In this document: one piece after another, positions 46,400 through 58,970 of the stretch
Layout: each line of letters starts with the position of its first letter
Position numbering within the stretch: the stretch's first letter is position 1
Source of the DNA: Bactrocera neohumeralis
Taxonomy: Eukaryota > Arthropoda > Insecta > Diptera > Tephritidae
Direction: 5' to 3'
Length of the DNA: 64,000 nucleotides
Assembly (NCBI RefSeq): GCF_024586455.1
Contig: NC_065921.1
Location: forward strand, 44,414,574 to 44,478,573
Position numbers and translations under genes: made by a program
The notes under the pieces: model-generated
The model's database searches: none
Told to the model about the DNA's origin: nothing
The model's input: only the letters and a program-made list of their open reading frames with translations

Positions 46400-47290
46400 T
46401 AAGACGTTTTAATTTAATTTCCGCGCGAAAATCTATTTGTTGATATTTTTTCTAGGTTGATATGTTGGTGACATCTGTGATCAATAGTCAGAGATATTAC
46501 TGGCAACGTGGGAATATATGAAGGATCAGTGAAAACCATTTGAGATCATTTGACCTAAGAAAAGTGAAAGCACGACTGGTTCCATAATTACTCAATTTTT
46601 TCGAAATAACAGCGTCGAGGTCTGTAAAACAATACTTTTCGCCTACCAAGATAGCACGGAATGTATTATTACTGGCGATGAGCCTTGGATATATGCTTAC
46701 GACCCGGAAATAGACGACCAATCGACCCAATATTGTAGTAAAGTTGAGCCGAAGCCGAAAAACTACGGAAAACTAGGTAAAAAATTGATTAACTTGAGGT
46801 TATGTTGACAGTTTTCTTCGATTATCGAGATGTGGTGCACTCCAAATTCCTTTCGACCATTAAAAATGGCAACAAGAAATACTATTTGAGTCTTATGCGT
46901 CTTTTGCGCCAAGCTTTTCGGGAAAAGGAGCCAAAATTATGGGTCGACAACTCTTAGTTTTTGATCCACGATAATGCACCGTCGTATACTGCACTGATTC
47001 TTTGTAAGTTTTTCACCAAATATTTCAACCAATATTGTGCTGGAATCACTATATTCACTCGATTTGGCTCCGTGTGATTTCTGGCTATTTAGCAAACTCA
47101 AACGACCGCCCTGGCGAAATCGCTTTAAGTCAATTGCAGACATTAGATGCGAATCGCCATGCGCATTGAAGCTATTCTGACTTTAACAACGGTTGCGAGG
47201 ATTGGCAAAAACGTTGGAACAAGTGTATTGGGGCCTAGGGAGATTACTTTGAATATGGCGACATAGGTTTGATTAATAAGTTAAGAATTT
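46400..47290 (+). mobile_element. Mariner remnant carrying all three catalytic regions, broken
   Basis: The plus strand shares its 5' non-coding block ('ccgcgcgaaaatct...ggtgacatctgtg', 46420-46480) with the copy at 7760-8400. It reads ITGDEPWIYAYDPEIDDQST (first catalytic Asp, about 46667-46730), FFDYRDVV, YYLSLMRLLRQAFREKEPK, IHDNAPSYTALILCKFF (second Asp, about 46968-47010), LYSLDLAPCDFWLFSKLKR (third Asp, about 47050-47105) and a C-terminal DWQKRWNKCI. Many stops and shifts break it, and the N-terminal DNA-binding part is largely missing. Confidence 0.82.
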
Positions 47291-50200
47291 AAAAATTATG
47301 TTTAAAGCCTTACTATTGTTTGCTCATTGGTATACTGAATTGAGAGATTTGATTTTCAACCACAATTACACTATCGCTTCGATTAATTTTATCTAGTTTA
47401 TCCTTAATACTTGTATGGCAGAGGAAGCCGTGTATAAGATTTCGCTTATTATTTTATTCTTTTACTTTGAGCTAAGTTCGCTGTGATTCCTCGAGGAGCT
47501 AAATATACGATCTAGTTACTTTCGTTTTCAACAAGCCAATACTGATTTTGAATAAGTTGAACTGTATACCAGTCTGAACGGGTGGCTACCCGTCTGCTAA
47601 TGATATTTCATACACTTATTGCACTAAACAAAGTTTCAGAAAAAAACACACTTTTATATATTTATACAAAATAGTCTTCTATTTTTTGTAAAATTAATAA
47701 ACATTATTTACCGCTTCGTTTTGACTGAGACTATCTACTTTGTGTTATATTCCTTATGTCAAAACAAAAAAATTAAAGTGTTGTCAGAATTAGGAAAACA
47801 TAAAAGTGAGAAAAATAAATCCAAGTAGGCATTTAAACTGCACTCATAAGTTTAATATCCTTTTCACCATGATATTTCGTTTATAAAATACAACTTTTTT
47901 TGGGTAAATATACTATAGTGGCAAATAAGCAATATGAAGAACAATTTCTTCTCAGTTTTGAAGACTATTAAATTGCATACATTATATTTTCAAAAAAATA
48001 TTCGAATAAATTATATATACTACATATATATATACATATATCCATTTCGAAAAATATTTGAGCTATATAATACATGTTTAACACCGAAACATATTTCATT
48101 CGAAAGATTTATATATGTTTTTCCTATAACCCAACTTCTAAATCCGGCCATATAACGTACTTACTTTTAGTATATTTTGTGTTTATTTGTGTTAAATCCG
48201 AATTCAAACAAATGCCAGCCTAATGAGAACTGTCAATGGAATGAAAAACAATTTGTTTGCACTCATATAAATGGAATGTAGCGAATGCCTTCCTTGTGTA
48301 TGCTTTATTAGTTACAAGTGTATTTTAATGAATTCAGCCGCGTTTGTCGCTTAAGTCTTTAGTATTTTGTTTTCGTTTTACATTTTTGTGCGCAACAAAA
48401 CCTGTTATGTATGTACATATGTACATGTATATAGTATATGTGAGCGAGGCATAGCAGAATTCCTACAGTCAATTTTGCGCCGAACACGGCATTCCTAGCG
48501 AGCGATTGCCACTAATTGGTGTTGGCCGGCAGAAAAACGTAATAGAGCAGCGGCTAAAAAGTACTTGTGTAAGCAGCAGCAATGAGGAAAGCAGCTGCCA
48601 TGGGCTTCTGTAGTTACTATGGATGACCAGCGCACTTAGTAGGAAAAAATTTACATTTTAATTATCTTATCAGTTTGACTAATTTATTGGGCAAGCGCTT
48701 GTGAGTGTTTCGTGAGGCATACCACAACATGCAAGTGGCAAACACATATCTAATAAAAGTACTTGAAATACATAGAGCTGCTAATGGTAATGGCTGCATG
48801 CTAATGCATAGTTTTGAGCAAAAAAATTATAAAATGTACGAAATATAATTTTATATATAATTTAATTATGTTAATTTTTTATTAATTTAATAAATTTAAT
48901 TATTATACTCATCTTCGCACATTTTTTAATAATTTGACTCCACTTGTAACACTGTAAGTTGTGATTCGTACCATTTACAACTGCTTCAGACTTCTGTTTT
49001 GCTCACACATTCACACACATACTCACATGTAAACATGAAAAAAGAAGAATCAAATATTTAGTCAATCGTTAAGCGACTAATTGCTGACTTAAATGGCTAT
49101 TCACACCTTGTCGACGCATTTCGCCCCAGTCTCGAGTCAACTGTTAATTGCTGCTGCATAATCCGTCAAAACACTGACACCGTTACATATATGTGTACTT
49201 ACATATGTTCATATATGTGTGTGGTCTAAATGTTTGCCGCATTTGCTCTTAGTCTTATTGTTGTTACTGTTGCAACTATGTTTGTGGGTCAATAACCGTT
49301 TATGTTACTGTTATGGCATATATTTGCAGTTGGCTTTTGTTTCTGCTGCTGTCATTTCAACGACACTGTGCTGCATGTGAAAATCTGCCGCGCAGGCGCA
49401 TCTTCGTGTCTGCCGTTTTCTTTTGTTCTCAAAGCTCTTGTTGGTGTACTTGGTATGAGTGGGTAAAATGTGCGTTTTAGTTGTGACCTAAATTCGGTAG
49501 CAATTTCCCAAAGTGAAATGCTGAATTAAGGTGGTTGCATAGATAGTGATAACATTTCATCACAAAATAAAAAAAAAATAATATAAAAATTAAAAAACTT
49601 TTAAAAATTAAAAAAAACGTAATATGAAATATAAAAAATTAAAAAAAATTGAAAAATTATACAAATTAAAAAAAATTATAATACAAAATACCAAAAGAAA
49701 TAAAAAAATATTAAAAATTAAAAAACTTTTAAATTTTGAAGTTTTTTTGAAAAATTAAAAAACAAAACATAAAATTAAAAAAATGTGAAAATTATAAAAG
49801 TAATAACTTAAAATACAAAAAAAAACAAAAACAATTTCAAAATTAACAAAATTGAGATTTTGAAATTTATTAAAAAAATTTTACAGACAATTAAAAAAAT
49901 TAAAAATATATTTAGATACATAAAAAACAACAATTTTGTTAATGTGATAATAGTAACGTAAATGATAAAATACAAACATTTCAATAAAATATATAAAAAT
50001 TAAAAAATAATAATAAAAAATACAAAAAAATAAAAAATTAAAATCTTAAAAAAGAGTTTAAAAATTAAAAATAATAAAATTATGAAATTTTGTTTAAGTT
50101 CTTCACAGAAAAGTAAAATAATTTAAAATATATGTATACAAATAATAAAAACAACAGTGTTTTAATAATAATAGTAACATAAATGGTTTAAGTAAACAAT

Positions 50201-50640
50201 AAAATTGGAGCCTAATCTGTAGCATAGATCTCTAGAAGATTGTGGCATTATTGTTATCAATTTAAAATAAATAAAAATAAAAATAATGTGTGGAAATTAG
50301 TGTGAAAGTAGTCTTATTTTCACATTATTTTTCAAGAATGAAATCAAAAAAAGCTTTTCGAAAAAATCTACAATCCACTTCCTTGTCCGCTATATTTGTA
50401 GGCAAAAAAAAACACTTGTTTATACAAAAAATTTAACTTTCTTTAAAAACCTATATCCCTTAGGTTTGTTTAAATTACCCTTGTGACCGCTGATTATATA
50501 TCTATATTATAATACTTTCTTAATTTTTTTACTAGATATTTCTTCTATTCGCGCTATTTACCAATTTCGGCAGATTGAAGATGGCTTATTATAGGTTTTT
50601 TTCAAAGATTAAAAATTTATGAGAAGTGTTAATAAAATAA
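47291..50640. other. Unannotated sequence with an A-rich low-complexity block
   Basis: 47291-48200 is AT-rich with no recognised element. 48400-49550 is more balanced and looks single-copy. 49556-50180 is a strongly A-biased block of 'aaaaattaaaaaa'-type words on the plus strand. 50180-50640 has nothing recognised. Confidence 0.5.
49556..50180. repeat. A-rich low-complexity block
   Basis: Repeated 'aaaattaaaaaact', 'aaaaatta' and 'taaaaa' words on one strand for about 600 bp, interrupted by short unique bits. The word 'attaaaaaacttttaaa' occurs twice, near 49580 and 49715, hinting at old local duplication. Confidence 0.6.
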
Positions 50641-51550
50641 GGGGAATATACATTTTTGGAAATTAATATTTATTCATTCGTTTACATTAATGTTGTCGAA
50701 TTCAAAAGAGTTCCCATTCCATATTATACACTTAGGATAACGCTTCTTCTAATCTTTCAAACTCTTCTCGAACTCCATTTATGGGATTGCCTTTAGCAAT
50801 GTATTACAGCGAAACGCTTTTAATTTCATCGAGGTTTATAAAACGACGGCGGTTGAAGAGTCTCTAAATTTTTGAAAACAGGATAAAATCACACCGAGCC
50901 ATGTTTAGCTAATAGAGGCAGGGGCATCGTTACAGTATTTTTTTTTGGCGAAGAATTTGAGAATAAGCAACCAAGTGTGAGCAGGTGCAGTATCGTGGTG
51001 CAAAAGCCGTTAATTGCTTTTTCCACGCATGTTTTTTTCCAGATTGTTTCATGCAAACGGCACTGAACTTGTAGGTTGATCGTTTGATCATGAGACAAGA
51101 ATTCATGGCGCAGCAGGCCATTAAAGTCGACTACCACAGTTAGCATAATCTTCATTTTCGAACGCACTTGGCGATCATTTTTCGGTCTTGGTTAGCCGTC
51201 TTGCTTTCACAGTTACGATTGAACTTTAGCTGCAACGTCCAATCAGTAAATCCATATTTCGTCACCTATTTGAATACCTTTTAGAAATTCTGCATCGTCG
51301 TTAACTTTATTTAGGGATTCTTGAGCAACTTCCATTCACCTCGTTTTTTATTCAAAATTCAAAGATTTTGGAACAAATTCGCTATCCGCAATTCATATCC
51401 AAAATATTCGAAACATTTATTTACCTGAGACAAACGATATGCAAATATCATCAGCGACTTTTCTGATTATGATTTCATCGGTTACTGATGTGCTGGGGAG
51501 TCTGGCGTGCTTGTCATCTTCATCTTGGCCATCTAAGAATCTTTGAAGAA
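50640..51550 (-). mobile_element. Mariner remnant, long but without intact frame
   Basis: The minus strand from 51545 reads RFLDGQDEDDKHARLPSTSV and TDEIIIRKVADDICISF (second DNA-binding motif). It continues with FLKGIQIGDEIWIY (first catalytic region), QVRSKMKIMLTVVVDFNGLL, HEFLSHDQTIN and CTTILHLLTLGCLF, a frame-shifted 'HHDNAPAHT' region. Next comes KNTVTMPLPLLAKHGSV, then a decayed tail with a 'KRFA' and 'RSVIL' remnant to 50700. Everything from the HTH to the C-terminus can be followed, but with numerous lesions. Confidence 0.75.
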
Positions 51551-52217
51551 CATTGTTAACATTTCACACGGCTACACACATAAACATCTATAGCCCAGTG
51601 TCATTCCAGGAATGCAAGAAACAAATTTATTTTTATTAGCGTCACAGGTCGCATAATTGCATATGAATTTATTACCCGTTTTAGCACATGCCATTATATT
51701 AATTTCACTGCGGTCTCTATACATTTCTTTAAAAAATAATTCACACATTCCTCCTCCATTTTAATGCATTTTCAATAAAACTGCCATAATATAAGCTATT
51801 TTAAAGCCAGCACACAGCTGGCAAATCATTTAACACTTCAGGCATGCGATGTGCCCACCAAAAGACTTAAGATACAAACTCGCGTCGGAGTAAAAATTCT
51901 TAGACTTTTATTGTTGTCTAAAAGCAATATATTAGCTACAGAAAACACGTGTTAGTATATTTTATTGCAAGCTATAAGATTTAAGTTGTGTTTAATGGCA
52001 ATACAAAGCAATAATAATAAATTTTTATGAACTAGAAATTTTTAATTAAAATAGTGAAGTTGATTTTTGATATATCTAGAATTTAGTTTTATTTTTCTTC
52101 TTTCTACGTAAAATGATTTTTTAATTCCTTTAGTTGGAAAATTGAAATACAACATGTATCGAACAGATTTAAGAGGAAAAATTTACTTCTGTCTGAATTT
52201 CACTGTACTGCAGACTA
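51551..52217. other. Unannotated AT-rich sequence
   Basis: No gene or element recognised. Confidence 0.5.
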
Positions 52218-52440
52218 GTACTTTCCGTCGGAGACCCTTTAAAATTTATACATAAATGATCAACGTGACGGACTAAATCGATTTAGCCAAGTCCGTCTCT
52301 GTGTCCGTCTGTATATATGCAAACTAGTCTCTCAGTGTTCGAGAGAAGCTGCTCATATGTCCAACTATACCATATATGTAATTGCCATACAAGCAGAACG
52401 ATGAGAATCATGTGCTAAGAAAATTGTTCATTTCCTTTAA
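52218..52440 (-). repeat. Dispersed repeat DR1, internal fragment
   Basis: On the minus strand the blocks occur in DR1 order. They are 'ttgtatggcaattacatata', 'atgagcagcttctctcgaac', 'gagagactagtttgcatata', 'acagacggac' and 'ggctaaatcgattta', then 'gatcatttatgtataa' and 'agggtctccgacgg'. Both DR1 ends are missing. Confidence 0.7.
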
Positions 52441-52619
52441 TCAGTGTTCTTGTCTATACAGCGATTTGGTTTTGATAGTGGTGTTGCCGTCTTCAGAAAA
52501 TTTTCTCTTTATAAGTCGGATTATAAATATTAATCCTTTTTACAGTTTTTGATGCAAATATTATTTAGCGTTAAATATAGTCCGATGGCAACACGATGAA
52601 GACTATGGTACTATATTTA

Positions 52620-53000
52620 AAAATAAAACATTAGAGTAGGGTGGCAACCTCTTTCTAATTTATATTGTAGCTCAACTCTCTGAAACTATTAAAATATTTG
52701 TACATACATAGCGTTATCTATATATGTTTTTCAACAAATTTAAATGAAATAAGGTGGCAACTCCAAAAAAATTGTTTCGATCACAAAAAAATAGCAAGCA
52801 GTGTTGTGCAAGTATTTCAATTAGTAAATTATTGTTTTCAACAATTTTTAAATGAAATTATGTGGCAACTCCATCAAAACTACTAAAATATTATATTCTG
52901 TAAAACATTTTCTTGGCTGCGCTCATTCTTTTTTGAACCAAATCTTATAATATTTGCAATTTTTCAATTACATTTTTGTGGCAACCTCTACTTAGGCTTT
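52620..53000. repeat. Degenerate repeat with a spacing of about 110 bp
   Basis: The word GTGGCAAC(T/C)(C/T)C recurs at 52641, 52754, 52862 and 52979 (spacings 113, 108 and 117). In the two middle units it is preceded by 'ttttcaacaa...ttaaatgaaat'. The outer units share less. It looks like a decayed local tandem duplication. Confidence 0.5.
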
Positions 53001-54955
53001 CTTCGCCTGTTCGCTCAAACTGAAAAGTTTTCAATGCATCAAAAACCGGCAGTTTGTTGGCGGTGAAAAGTATTTTTCATTGTTATATATATAAATATGT
53101 TTTGAAATTTCTGAAAAAATCGAAATTAAAATAATTTTTTATAATGCATTTATTATGACAATGACATATTTTCGAAAGTTCAAAGTTGTTCAAATTTAAT
53201 GAAAATAAAATTTTAGTTATGAATTAAATATTAACGCAAAAACGTTGACCTTTAATATTCATATTATTTAAAAGCCCACGCTAGCTCATTCATAAAAGGT
53301 TTTATCAAATTTCTCACATTAATTAAGATAAAATTTACCAACGGTTAAGTGCTTATACATATGTATATATATACAAGTATGTATATATATATTCGTGGCA
53401 CTAATCATATAAATCCACGTGAACTGAAAAATATATGACTTTTATGCGCTCAACTAATGAATTTAATCCAACTTTTGGCATTTTAATTAGTTGGCTGTAG
53501 TTTTGAAGAAGAGGTGAGCTTATTTTTTGGGAAATTAATTTGCATACAGTGTACCGTTAATAACTCAAAAGAGACCCTAATGGAAAAATAAAAGAAACAA
53601 CTCCTCAATAGACAAAGAAAAAAAGACAAATAAAGATAAAATTGTGACAGGCGACAGACTGAAGTTGTTGCTAAAGAAAGCGACTATAAAACAAAAGAGA
53701 ACAAAACTATTTGTGTTCCACGCTTTGTTGGCGCTGTGAACTTATCTTCTGAATGTGTCTTGAGGATGACAGCGAGCGCCGAGACCGCTGCTGTCCCTTC
53801 TGTTAACTCACTAACTAGCTGACTGACTGACCGGCACAGCACTTTGAGTAAATGTTGCTGGCGAATACATATTATTTATTTATGTAATGCAAGAATAAGA
53901 GTAGCGAACTGCGGCTAATTTTTTTACGCAGCCTCATTAAAATATACACACATACATGTTTACATATATACACACATAAATATATACATGTGGCCTTTGT
54001 CTCACCTGAATACGCTTAACTGCGCCGCTCATTTGCACTAATTTGACAGATGTACTGGCATTTATGACATTTGCTCACATAAGTGTAAGGGTATGTGTGC
54101 ACATACACATATATGTGTGCGTGTGTCCCTCTGTGTTTTGTTTTATGATTTATTAACAACGCATTTTGCAAACTAGCCAAAGCGAGCAGCACCGAACAAA
54201 ACAAAGCTGTGTTATAATACGTAAACGCAAATTGTTGTTGTTGTTGTTCGTCGCTGTGGCAAGCAAACAACAAATGTTAGCTAATTTCATTGTGTAAGCG
54301 CTTGTGTGCTGTCTTTAGCGCCCATTGTTGGCAGCCAAGTAAGCGTGAAAAGCTCGGGAGACCTACTTAAATGCCCTGGTATTGCTACTGATTCTCTAAG
54401 TTAACGCTTTTTACTGTTGAAAAAATAATAACAACGCAACTTTTGACGCTCGAAATGTGCGCTTGCTTAACCGCTGCTTAATAAAGGCTAATTTGGCGAT
54501 GACTAGGGTAATTTTTATGGTCGGCATTAATCGTTTAGTTGCAAGATAAAACGCTAATTGTATAATTACGGAGGGAAAATGTCTAATAAATGGGTTAACA
54601 TCATGTTGAAACACCATAGCGTTATTTTCTCGGAAGTTATGGATTTTGAATTACTTAGATTATTACTATGATATTAGATAGATGGATTAAAGGCTGCAAG
54701 TAAAAATTTTAATTAATTGCTATAATATTAAGACAATCGAATATTTTGATCAAGCTTACGATTTACAATCTTAAATAAGGTTTTTACAAGTATTGCAAAA
54801 ACTCTTTCAGGCCACATATGGTCAATATTTAAGTAAACAACCTAAATTGTGAATTTTTTGATATGTGTTCAGTTTCAAATGTTTCAATGCGTAGATCTAC
54901 GTTATACATATCTCTCTTCTATTGCGATCGGAAAAAGTCCAAGTCTCCGGGCTAT
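53001..54955. other. Unannotated sequence
   Basis: No gene recognised. 53700-54350 is less AT-rich and contains a GTT-type run near 54235. Other parts are AT-rich. Confidence 0.5.
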
Positions 54956-54961
54956 CATAGT

Positions 54962-55650
54962 AAAACATCTTTTTTTTGTCAAAATGTCTTGTTTTTTTTC
55001 AGCAAAGTTCTCTTCATGAGTGATATACTCATTAAAGCGATCCTCAAAATTTTCTATACCATTTTTTATAGTTGATGGTCTTTCTTTTTTCAAGGTAGTC
55101 AATAAAAATTATTCCATGCGCATCTCAAAATATAGACGCCATAACCTTGCCAGTTGCATTTTCCACGCTGAGGAGCGATTGGACTTCAGAGTGAAATAAT
55201 GGAGCTATATTTCAACCATTGTCATATCTCGATGCAAAAACTCGGGTTTATTACGCTTGATCATCTCCAAACACCGCTGCGAATCATCAACTCGTCGTTG
55301 TTGTTGGTCAAACGTGAGCTCGCGCGGCACCAACTTTGCACAGGCATTTCTCATACACAAATAATCTTGAATTGTATAATGTACCAGTTCAGTTGATATC
55401 TTTAGAGTGCTTGTCCCCGCGAAAAATTTAACTTCGCAGTCATTCAAAATTATTTTGTGAACCTTTTTGACGTTTTCGTCGGTAGTAACCTCTTTTGGGC
55501 GTCCACTATGTTCACCGTCTTCGGTGCTCATTTCAGCACGTCAAACCACCAATCCTTGATGGTTTATTTTCCTGAAGCAGCGTTCGGATAGTCGTCATCA
55601 ACTTTTTGCCAACTGTATTTTTTCCCTTCAACTGTAAAAACTTTTTTTCT
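54962..55650 (-). mobile_element. Mariner with central deletion
   Basis: The minus-strand frame at 55531-55205 reads STEDGEHSGRPKEVTTDENV, KKVHKIILNDCEVK, TLKISTELVHYTIQDYL and KLVPRELTFDQQQRRVDDSQ, ending RNKPEFLHRDMTM just before the first catalytic region. Decayed sequence follows with a 'HYFTLKSNR' piece and an 'IFIDYLEK' piece (55180-55080). It then jumps directly to the C-terminal tail NGIENFEDRFNEYITHEENF (55065-54995). The part with the second and third catalytic residues is deleted. The first 110 residues of this copy are well kept. Confidence 0.85.
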
Positions 55651-56644
55651 TTCCTGCGATAAAACTTGTGCTAGTACGCAGCTCTCAAGAAATCTAGTAT
55701 TTTTAATACTTTTTTTCAGTAAAATGTGAATATGGCACCTCAAGAAGAAACATCAAATCAACTTTTTATTCAAAATCCTAAATTAGTTGAAATCATTATT
55801 ATGAAGTATATTTTTTCATCAACAACATTTCTTAAATCTCAATGAAAAATATGTTATCAACACACAATGTCTCCTTTTTAATGATCATTCACAATGCGTA
55901 ACCAGCTGTCAAATTACTTGAGAAATAATGTATTTTTTTTCTTGAGCAATTACTTGCGAGCTGCATACCAACCTTAAAAACCAATATTTTATCAACACGC
56001 AATGTTCCTTTTTATGAATTTTTTTCAGAATATCAAAAGTTGCTTCCCTCACAATGATATAATTCCCAACCTAATGATCCGGCAGCTGTCAGATGTATAG
56101 GCGCGTGTGTATTTGAGAGTAAGGACTAACATAAAATCGTATGGATTTAATTCAGGAACCGCTATCTATGCTTCATTCCGGGGACTTTTCAATTGAATTT
56201 TAAGATTGGCTTAATATCTGAAATTCCCAAAAAATTATTTGAAATGTCTTCTCTAGCCTTTGGATGATCCACAAAGTTTACTTTGCCAACAGACCTGCTT
56301 AGCTTCGCACCTTTCAAAACAGACATAAACATTATCTAAATATGCGTCAAACCCCGACAAGGTTATTGGAATTGCAATGAAAATTTTAAAACTCATAATA
56401 AGTTAAAATCACAACTTATTCTGGTTAGTGTTTTAAATATATAATGTAATGTAAGTCTCTTACTAGTAATTTTACGGTCCTGGAATAGAACATGCTATAT
56501 AGTATGGGCATCACATGTATGACAGATAAAGATGTATATCCAGTTTTTACAGACAATCTATTACTATTGATCTCTGTTGATTACTATTTAATATACAATA
56601 GTTTGACGTTATTGACAAAAGATTAAAAGAAAGAAAAAATAAGA
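55651..56644. other. Unannotated sequence
   Basis: AT-rich. A block like 'tatcaacac(a/g)caatgt..cctttttaatga' occurs twice (55855 and 55990), suggesting a small local duplication. No gene recognised. Confidence 0.45.
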
Positions 56645-57295
56645 AAAAACGTTAACTTCGGCTGCACCGAAGCTAATATACCCTTCACAGGTGCATTTCT
56701 TTTAGTAACTATACGTTCAGCTTGTGTGGACAATTTTTTCGGAGCTTATATTGTTGCCTTAGAAAATAATCTATACCGAATTTCGTGAATATATCTTGTC
56801 AAATGCAAAAGTTTTCCATACCAGCATTTGATTTCGATCATTCAGTTTGTGTGGCAGCTATATGCTATAGTAATCCGATCTGAACAATTTTTTTGTATAT
56901 TGCATTGTTATCTTAGAAAATAACTTGTGCCAACTTTTGAAAGATACATTGTCAAATGTGAAAATTTTCCATACAAGAACATGATTCCGATCGTTCAGTT
57001 TGTATGGCAGCTTTATGTTGTAGTGGTTCGATATCGGCAGTTCCGACAAATGAGCAGCTTCTTGAAGAGAAAATGACTTTTGCAAAATTTCAAAACGATA
57101 TTTTAAAAACTGAGGGACTAGTTTGTATATATACAGCTGGACAGACGGACAGACAGACAGACGGACATGCCTAAATCGACTCAGCTCAACATACTGATTA
57201 TTTATATATGTATATACTTTATAAGGTCTCCGACGCTTATTTCTGGGTGTTACAAACTTTGTGGCAAACTTAATATACGCTGTTCAGGATATAAC
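56645..57295 (+). repeat. Dispersed repeat DR1, best full-length copy
   Basis: It starts 'aaacgttaacttcggctgca' with a small hairpin (CTTCGG/CCGAAG). It contains three 'cgttcag(t/c)ttgt(a/g)tgg'-type blocks at about 95 to 150-bp spacing, a run of GGACAGAC-type units near 57140, and 'aaatcgactcagctcaacat'. It ends 'cgctgttcaggatataac', a decayed palindrome better kept at 38580-38600. No coding capacity and no obvious target duplication. Five other partial or diverged copies occur in this window. Confidence 0.75.
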
Positions 57296-57553
57296 AAACA
57301 ATTTTACTTTCTTTGAGAATCTTTAGTACAAATTGTGTTTTATATGACAATATTTGCATATTTTGTGCTGTTTTATAATGGTCTTTTTGATTAGTGGCAA
57401 TACAGCGCCTTGAACCCAAAACAAATCAGGTTGAATTTCTGCTAGAGTCGCCAGTGATCCAAATTCGACCATTAGAAACACAATTTTTTAACAATATCAT
57501 TAGTATTTAAATTTTATTGAAGAACTGTGGCTGACACATAGATAATACTATTA

Positions 57554-58346
57554 ACTAGGTTGCTATATATATTTCTGGCCCAATAATGAAAATAGGCATA
57601 TTTATCAACGAAAATGGTTGTTTTTTATTGTATTTTTTTTTGTTGTCGATTGCTGTTTTGTTTCGGGCTCATACGCATAGATCCATGATTCGTCACCTGT
57701 GACGATCTTATAAACGTCTTTTGAAGCACCGCGATCGAATTTTTTCAGCATTTCTTTACACCAATCCACACGAGCCTTTTTTTGAGCGATTGTCAAATTG
57801 TGCGGGATCCAACGAGAACAAACCTTTTTTACGGCCAGGTGTTCATGCAATATCAAATGTATGCTGGTGGGAGAAATGCATAGGCATGCCTCTATCTGAA
57901 GGTATGTTACATGACAGTCTTGCATTATCAGTTCACGTACGGCATCGATGTTTTCTGGCACAACGGCTGTTTTTGGACGACCTTCACGCAATTCGTCTTT
58001 GAGCGAGCGTCGGCCACGATTGAATTCGTTGTACCAGTTTTTCACAGTGCTATAGGATGGTGCTTCATAGCCATACAAAGATTTTAGTTCATCGATGCAC
58101 TCTTGTAGTGATAATCCACGTCGAAAGTTGTGAAAAATGATCGCACGAAAATGTTCACGAGTTAATTCCATTTTTTGGCCGAGATGAACTTCTTAATTCT
58201 AAGTAAATAAAACAATTCACGATTAAATGACAAAACGTTCTGAGTGATGTTATGCTAAAAAATGTCAAACTTTCCAATGGAAATGTCAGATTGCACCTGG
58301 CAACACTTAGTGTTGCCCTAGGCCAGAATATATATAGCAGCCCTCG
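57554..58346 (-). mobile_element. Deleted mariner with both inverted repeats and TA duplication
   Basis: The left end reads 'actaggttgctatatatatt' then 'tctggcc'. The right end, reverse-complemented, reads 'cgagggctgctatatatatt' then 'ctggcc'. TA lies just outside both ends (57552-57553 and 58347-58348). Full-length relatives are about 1.3 kb, while this copy is 793 bp because the C-terminal half of the gene is gone. The transposase part is listed separately. Confidence 0.9.
57605..58171 (-). pseudogene. Mariner transposase, N-terminal 188 codons
   Basis: The open frame starts MELTREHFRAIIFHNFRRGL with the first helix-turn-helix, then YNEFNRGRRSLKDELREGRP (linker). A second DNA-binding part follows (DAVRELIMQDCHVTYLQIEA), then SRWIPHNLTIAQKKARVDWC and the first catalytic region IVTGDESWIYAYEPE. 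It then ends QSTTKKNTIKNNHFR at the deletion point. The second and third catalytic acidic residues are absent, so it cannot cut DNA. It might still bind the inverted repeats if made. The frame is unbroken, which marks a fairly recent copy. Confidence 0.88.
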
Positions 58347-58514
58347 TACTACCATCTTTATGATTTCTATTAGTTAGATTATACTTGTGCTTATAGTTAA
58401 TGAGATATAGCATTTTTGTGAAGCAACTTATGTTAGTTTATAAAAAATTGATCGTAAAACATTTCGTGTGTTAATAAATCATTGCTTTTTGGGGGAAAAA
58501 AGAAAAGAGGTTTG

Positions 58515-58640
58515 CTAAGTTAGACAGAAGCGAAATGAGCACTGAGGACAATGACGTCCTAAAGAGGCAATTCCCACGGCAGTCGGTTCTACGTACCGGA
58601 ATTGGCTCGGATTTTATCCGACCAAGGGCTGTTTTTTCGG
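58515..58640 (-). repeat. Dispersed repeat DR2, second copy
   Basis: The plus strand reads 'ttcccacggcagtcggttct', 'acgtaccggaattggctcgg' and 'atccgaccaagggctg'. This is the reverse complement, in order, of the repeat at 7606-7760. Confidence 0.6.
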
Positions 58641-58669
58641 CGATCTAAAAAAAAAAAACAAAAAAAAAC

Positions 58670-58970
58670 GCCCTAAAGAGGCGAAAGCTCTGTGGAAAAA
58701 TGGTGCATCGAAAGCTCACAATCTAACAAAAACAAAAATTGCTGATTCTGAGAAGTGTTTGAGTGCTTTTTAATCGTAATAAATCCGAATTTTCGCGTCG
58801 GTGTGTGACAATAGAAATGTGGCTTCACCGCTCCACACTGAAGTCCAATCGACAGTCATTTTTGTCAACTGCACATAATGAACCGGTTCTCAAGCGTGGA
58901 AGGACGAAAAACTCGGCTGGCATTGATCGACTGATTAGTGAACTACGTATTTGGTTGCAGTTCTATTCTA
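58670..58970 (+). mobile_element. Mariner transposase central fragment
   Basis: The plus-strand frame reads LFNRNKSEFSRRCVTIEMWL, then HRSTLKSNRQSF and TAHNEPVLKRGRTKNSAG (58763-58920). It matches the region around the first catalytic residue of the same mariner group as 54962-55650 (RNKPEFLHR.... and KSNR). One residue before 'MWLH' is missing, removing the catalytic acidic position. No terminal repeats were found. Confidence 0.72.
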
